Shown piece by piece: positions 31,201-32,984 of a DNA stretch of 32,984 bases. Each line of letters starts with the position of its first letter. Positions within the stretch are counted from its first letter, which is position 1. The stretch is taken from the NCBI GenBank assembly GCA_964459495.1, contig CAYWNK010000036.1:1-32984 (forward strand), given 5' to 3'. A program made the position numbers and the translations under genes. The stretch is from CAYWNK01 sp964459495. Lineage in GTDB: Bacteria; Planctomycetota; UBA1135; GCA-002686595. The notes under the pieces were generated by a model. It was not told the origin of the DNA. It saw only the letters and a program-made list of their open reading frames with translations, and made no database searches.

Positions 31201-32984
31201 AGCGGCTGGCCGGGCGCCGGGTCGAGCTCCGAGGATAGGGAGGGCTGGTGGATGTCGATTGTGGCGCTTGCGGGCCCCGCGCCTTGGGCGGCACCGGCGG
31301 CATCCAGGTAGTCCAGTCGGGCTGGCCCAGTGAGGCTGGTGGCGCCAGCGGAATTCGCAACGCCCGCTGCGTCGAGAATGCGCGCCCGAAAGGTGAGGGC
31401 GAGCTGGTCGTTGGTCCCATCCGAATCACCGGCGTTGACCACGGTGCCGAAGTTGAAGGCGAGGGTACCGGTGTCACCAGCGGCGGGTGCGTCTCCGCCC
31501 GCAGGGATCGTGTACGCGAAGTTGCCCCCGGCGGCGGGTGCCACGCTGACGAGATCCGCGAAGGCCAGGCCGCCGGGCAGGTCGTGCTCGAGCATGAAGC
31601 CGTCTGTGGTGCCTTCCTGCACATCGACGGTCAGCTCGTAGGTTGCCAGGTCGCCGATACGGAAGCCCGTGGGCGAAAGGGTGTCGCCGCTGGCCGCGTG
31701 GGCGATGCCGTAGACATTGGCGACGTCAAAGTCGCTGTTGTCCGAGTCGGTAGCGGTGTTCACGCCTCCGCCCAGGCCGGTGCGCTCGCCGAAGGACGTT
31801 CCCGGCGCAGCGACCGCCGTGCCGAGGTTCGGGCCGGGCGTGCCGTCGAGCGAGGTCCAGTCCACGGCGAGGTCAAGCTGCAGGTTCTCGCCCGGCTCGA
31901 CGCTGTCTTGCAGGCGCGCTTGAAAGGTGAAGCTCAGCGTTTGCCCAGCATCGATATCGAGGTCCTGGCTGGCAGGAACGGTCTGAGTCCGGCCCCAGTG
32001 CAGGGTGTTGCCAGTCAGCTCCGGCTCACCGACGCCAGGCCCGCCGGTGCGCGAGGTCGATCCGGGCACATAGGCGAGGCCGGCGGGCAGGGTAGCCAGC
32101 AGGTCGAGGTCGTAGGCGGAGGTGCGGTCGGCGGCGTTGGCAACGGTGACGGTGTAGGTCACGACATCGAAGGCATCGACTACGGCGGGGGCGTTGTCGC
32201 CGACGCTGACGGTGATGCCGGGCTCGGACACGGTCAGCACGGTGGCGTCGGAATTCGCGGTCGAGCCCGTGTACTCGTAGGCCGCGCTGTTGGTGAACAT
32301 CGACCCATGGACGGAGGCCGCGATGTTCTCCACCTGGGCGAGGTAGGGGATGGTGAGTGTGCGCTCGGCGACGGTGCCGGTGGATACCACCCGAGTGCCA
32401 AAGTCCCACTGTACGACCAGGGGCGCAGCGCTGGCAGGGACGGATCCGGGGCTGGTCGTCGGCTGTCCGCCAGCGATCGCGCTACCCAGCTGGGTGGGCA
32501 GGAACTGCACGAGTCCAAGGCCCTCGGGCAGGCGGTCCCGAATGCGAAGGGCGGGAATGGTCCCCTGGGGCAGGACGATCGCCAGCTCGAATCGGACCTG
32601 TTCGCCGACGGCTACAGTCCCGTCCGGGGTGCCTGCGACCGAAGTCGAGACGACGTTCTTCCTCAACGTCAGCTCTTCAATGGTGATCGTGGCGCTGGCG
32701 CTTTCAGAAAGCGTGGCCTCGCCGTCCGGGTCTCCAGGGCTACCGACAGATCCGGTCTGGCCACCGGCGCTACCGGGTAGAGTCGAGGCGGCCAGGGTTA
32801 CGGAGTTGGTGTGCTGCTCGGTGGGCTCAGCCGTGAAGGCCGGACGCGCGCGATACAGAATGGTCAACTGGTCGCCCGCGGCGAGATCCCCGAAGCTAGA
32901 TCCGCTGGCGATCAGGGTGTTGGCTTCGTCAAAGAGAACCGATCCGGCTAGGCCCGGAGTGAATGCGCCCTCCGCGTCGCCGCC
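22284..32984 (-). CDS. Giant surface protein: DUF11 repeats, SdrD/CNA-B-like domains and C-terminal outer-membrane barrel (5' end outside window)
   Basis: Partial: the frame is open through the last base, so no in-window codon is the true start, and the product exceeds 3,560 residues. From the edge inward there are about 12 tandem DUF11-like modules of about 150 residues. They carry motifs such as GDTITYSLTFTNEG and GTTYVPGSLALDPDGDG, separated by Asp-rich loops (NDPGDGDDDDS, DPGNPNDDDPT) that may bind Ca. Next, at 27.1-26.8 kb, is an SdrD_B-like domain (SGFVYEDTDHDRTQGPGEEP), then a CNA-B-like segment, one more DUF11 module, and a block at 25.9-25.6 kb (GKVFDDRDGDGFQDEGEPGI, TTENPRVVRMTRGKMVKANF). 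The last 620 residues alternate short beta strands and end in LTGKF, with a terminal Phe, typical of outer-membrane barrels. It probably extends repeats outside the cell for adhesion. The stop TAA is 95 bp from the Rieske operon start on the same strand. Confidence 0.88.
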   Translation of the reverse strand, partial: GGDAEGAFTPGLAGSVLFDEANTLIASGSSFGDLAAGDQLTILYRARPAFTAEPTEQHTNSVTLAASTLPGSAGGQTGSVGSPGDPDGEATLSESASATITIEELTLRKNVVSTSVAGTPDGTVAVGEQVRFELAIVLPQGTIPALRIRDRLPEGLGLVQFLPTQLGSAIAGGQPTTSPGSVPASAAPLVVQWDFGTRVVSTGTVAERTLTIPYLAQVENIAASVHGSMFTNSAAYEYTGSTANSDATVLTVSEPGITVSVGDNAPAVVDAFDVVTYTVTVANAADRTSAYDLDLLATLPAGLAYVPGSTSRTGGPGVGEPELTGNTLHWGRTQTVPASQDLDIDAGQTLSFTFQARLQDSVEPGENLQLDLAVDWTSLDGTPGPNLGTAVAAPGTSFGERTGLGGGVNTATDSDNSDFDVANVYGIAHAASGDTLSPTGFRIGDLATYELTVDVQEGTTDGFMLEHDLPGGLAFADLVSVAPAAGGNFAYTIPAGGDAPAAGDTGTLAFNFGTVVNAGDSDGTNDQLALTFRARILDAAGVANSAGATSLTGPARLDYLDAAGAAQGAGPASATIDIHQPSLSSELDPAPGQPLSVGASEAVRLRFTATNSGSGPAYNTTFQAQLPVGLRQATPTNFSATLNGLPVTLAPPVYTASTGVSTWTLSDGQVLGPASELVLDFDATTDATIGAGATYTATARVTAAFSKPSSDGIERRNYGSTVDATAKVTTEAPAGMGKTASAGTGNIGDEVVFTLSVPQVPVGGVLYDVRIQDSLPAGLALVGFSDNSVALGATVVDGSAGDALDLAWDRIPAGAQAQILVTARVANVASNQAQVNLDNTASFTWASSDGGATETAIPSSAARVTVTEPSLTIDKTFVSFDLQDATRGLQAGDKIRYAFNLFNAGDGVAYGLEIRDLADQDLLNPAVIANPDNPGTLQASTTASGVTTYVYRPAGSLAPGAAYSFDLEFLVGAAVQPGEVLSNTAQVDWHSLSSGGTDGRGATGGLDDYTAADGTPVVVSAGAIFHDKQEASGGDGTYAPGEQVTYDLSFTFPQGQVRMVQMEDQLPSGLVYVSANLTGTDVQQANGAAIALLSQPAAGATGLLSFGLGNIDSAGSGPAVNLQITAYVDNIQAVQDGTGLVNESNLRYEFPRGSGSLVSVPAVNMPQIAVIEPNLLTALEGVTDLVWGTPGGLVMRVDNAGDGIAWQPSFQIQLPTGLRENDPTNLPFQVTISGGRNVVLSEGSDYTLVHDSVSGLLTLALAGSNGFLDGQESLRFEFEVELDENAGDGSTLNTVATATGFASTDGGTAPGTRSYAFAAGSGTIGTAAGDQGDDVGDDHQQDASLPVFDIEKSVGTPVAEAGTTVHYVVTVTNTGTAGSLESVLTDDLPPEFAAGTLANATVDPALGTLTSDPSGGANGTGSITVAGLTLDAGASLTVEFDVELAESLPQGTVVANQARLASEGFADPFLSDSDRPGDNDGTDTGNDPGDGDDDDSTLFTIQSAPALRVAKLDFDDNGNSLEGGDTITYSLTFTNEGNEDATNAVLFDSVPTNTTYVLGSTLLNGQPVVDAGGASPLASGLPVQSAGEPAGRVPVGSSGTVLFQVQIAEGLSNGTVLSNQATIQANGEGSGPVTPVQSDDPDTTAPGDPTESVLGAEALLDALKTVVDENGGGLAPGDALTYSILITNTGSGPAGGVVLADGIPAGTTYVPGSLALDPDGDGPLASSPLSDAADGDTGDFDVTVPGAVTVNIGSLPTGARLVTFRVIVDGGVSGGTVISNQGLVTSTGQPAEATDSDGNDANGDSPTVLVVGSEPALQATKMVADLNGETVVGGDTLTYIIVVRNVGAADATGVVVTDPLVPSLTDYVPGSTRLGGFAVPDVGGQSPLLTGVAAGTIAPGEQAVLRFSVQVQGQVPAGAIIDNQATWSSNNAGSGVTDSDLDDGLEGGNDPGNPNDDDPTRVQVGGAPGSATVSGFVYEDTDHDRTQGPGEEPVEGWLVELSLNGVVIDETLTVQDGSYSFTGLAPGSGYSLRFRHPDTGTIYGNPSSNTPGTSVQLGAIVGLQLFSGSNVLNQSLPLDPSGVVYDAIRRTAVPNVLASLRGPVGFDPAIHLVPGQQDQVTGADGRYRFDLVGAFPAGVYSLEFTPPSGFLPTFPSAFLPVEPSALDPTGLPDPFEVAPFPGAPQQGQSTLYYVDFDLAAGDPNVVNNHVPLDPAIQGAVVVTKTTPKTSAVRGELIPYDITVTNTLSSALAPTDVMDETPPGFKYVAGSAQVDGMALEPTIAGRTLTWPALPFAANQVYQIRLLMVVGAGVSDGEYENRAWAQDASSGFLLSDVAGARVSIVPDGIFDCTDLIGKVFDDRDGDGFQDEGEPGIPGVRLATAQGLLVTTDAWGRYHIACADVPDEMRGSNFILKVDPRTLPSGYAITTENPRVVRMTRGKMVKANFGARLAGDLQAKEAQGKSMSAEQGADLDLLEAGVQVRYDGLAVRPSLNVNTWPEAGFTGQPSSFQAHANYRLWIDRMELRLFPEGTSERDVPMRIVPFDELGFAEWTPPADAPEQLRYVLRVYDADGRYDETRPKSLRVLRGDWLEPEGADPSATLLAGYGENHRLVSGIPVVGGAVTVNGQGLGPDELAYAFGLPVPIDSNGSFAVQQIVTHGSHKVPIRIDGPASSRSVQRIVHVPDEDWFYVALADLTVGTGSSGGAAALVTGDDNLDDDVFVNGRLAFYAKGKIKGEYLLTASLDTRDEPIEDILDNLDQKDPRQLLRRINPDQHYPVYGDDSTTVQDAPTQGRFYVRLERDDFHVMWGSFVADQLDTDLAQFERGLYGLKAHWHDREVSASGEAVTKADVFLAEPGTVPAREEFRGTGGSLYFLQHTDLTQGSERLRIEVRDRDSGIVLETTPLAPNQDYEIDYLQGRVILESPLASTAGDGLTVQTTSITGHPVYLVVRYEYTPLTGDFDSLAAGGRASHWLTDHVRVGVTADHQDQLGGDQNLLGLDLILRKSETTYLKVEGAHSEGPGFGAQSSVSGGFLFDPVAGTASEDDDGTALRVEGSLDLLGNGRLTGYYEDREGGFSGPGLLTTGDTTRFGIAGERQLSKNTSVRLEFDGTDALGRDSSALDAELEHKLNERWTLNGGLRWDDFAGQGSLTGRTGSRADGAIKLGFDTGQDWDLYGFGQLTLDRDGTRSANNRYGLGGSYAITDRLRVGGELSGGNGGLGANVKTEFQKSDATSVYLGYQLDADNTDSGFGSRNGAVVLGAKTRYSESLSVFGEERLQHGEGPSGLVHAYGLEYSPAEAWTTSVEAEVGNLASPLGGAIEREAVSVGLGYTREKARWTSAVEYREDESGAGEQTTWLLRNGGKYSATPTWSLLGRADLARTDGAGGGFFQGEFTELSIGAARRPVDNDFWNMLLRYTYFEDVPTPGQTNAAVPNATLLDYAQRSHVLAIDLAIDVIESVTLGAKVGYRRGEARLNKDAGEWFDSEAILTVLRGDLHVIKAWDAYLEWRSLEVKAARDRRDGWLIGIHRHVGDHLRIGVGFNFTDFSDDLTDLDYDHRGWFINLTGKF

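Noticed and set aside
31248..32780. A 510-codon open frame on the plus strand inside the giant gene
   Set aside because: It lies opposite clear DUF11 modules, and its translation has no motif or signal peptide. The same applies to the frame at 22320-23540.
32865..32867. TTG at 32867 as the start of the giant protein
   Set aside because: The frame continues open to the window edge with the same module character (LFDEANTLIASGSSFGDLAA upstream), and no signal peptide follows the TTG.
22284..32984. Repeats as a CRISPR array or tandem DNA repeat
   Set aside because: The periodicity is at the protein-module level (about 150 residues) with divergent DNA. There are no short identical repeats with uniform spacers.

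Overview
This is a GC-rich (roughly two-thirds G+C by eye) bacterial chromosomal window with long secreted and lipid-anchored proteins, DUF11/SdrD-like modules, a C-terminal outer-membrane-type barrel, a DUF4382 lipoprotein, a PhoX phosphatase, a DUF3179 protein and a HEAT protein with a W-x-x-W-W segment. This mix points to a diderm environmental bacterium. Planctomycetota is my best guess, with Myxococcota and other marine lineages as alternatives. The phylum call is inference from gene style only. I saw no tRNA, rRNA, CRISPR array, insertion sequence or phage gene.

Layout. 30-4526 (minus) holds a beta-propeller-like lipoprotein and a HEAT-repeat protein whose apparent signal peptide is cut off by an in-frame TGA. 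4770-11403 (plus) holds a SprA-like HEEAH protein, a DUF3179 lipoprotein, a PhoX-type phosphatase and a pair of small secreted proteins of unknown function, one with an HELEH motif and many cysteines. 11606-15467 (minus) is a three-gene unit: DUF4382 lipoprotein, TetR regulator and AarF/UbiB-type kinase. A 28-bp near-perfect palindrome upstream of the first gene may be the regulator's operator. 15689-22188 (minus) is a seven-gene unit in which three different proteins each carry a Rieske [2Fe-2S] domain. 22284 to the right edge (minus) is a giant cell-surface protein of more than 3,560 residues whose 5' end lies outside the window.

The most interesting region is 16259-22188. In transcription order it encodes (1) a Rieske domain fused to the FMN/3Fe-4S synthase domain of glutamate synthase, (2) a Rieske domain fused to a complete acetolactate-synthase-like thiamine-diphosphate enzyme, (3) a two-helix membrane peptide, (4) a one-helix membrane peptide, (5) a ferric-reductase-like membrane domain fused to a third Rieske domain, and (6) a membrane-anchored three-cysteine protein. 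A macrodomain gene follows. Genes 2 to 5 overlap by 1 to 4 bases at every junction, so they are almost certainly co-translated. My reading is an electron-transfer system in which two soluble Rieske-tethered enzymes (one acting on a 2-oxo acid or similar, one on glutamate or another amino/amide chemistry) exchange electrons with a heme/Rieske membrane module. Substrates and electron direction cannot be read from the sequence.
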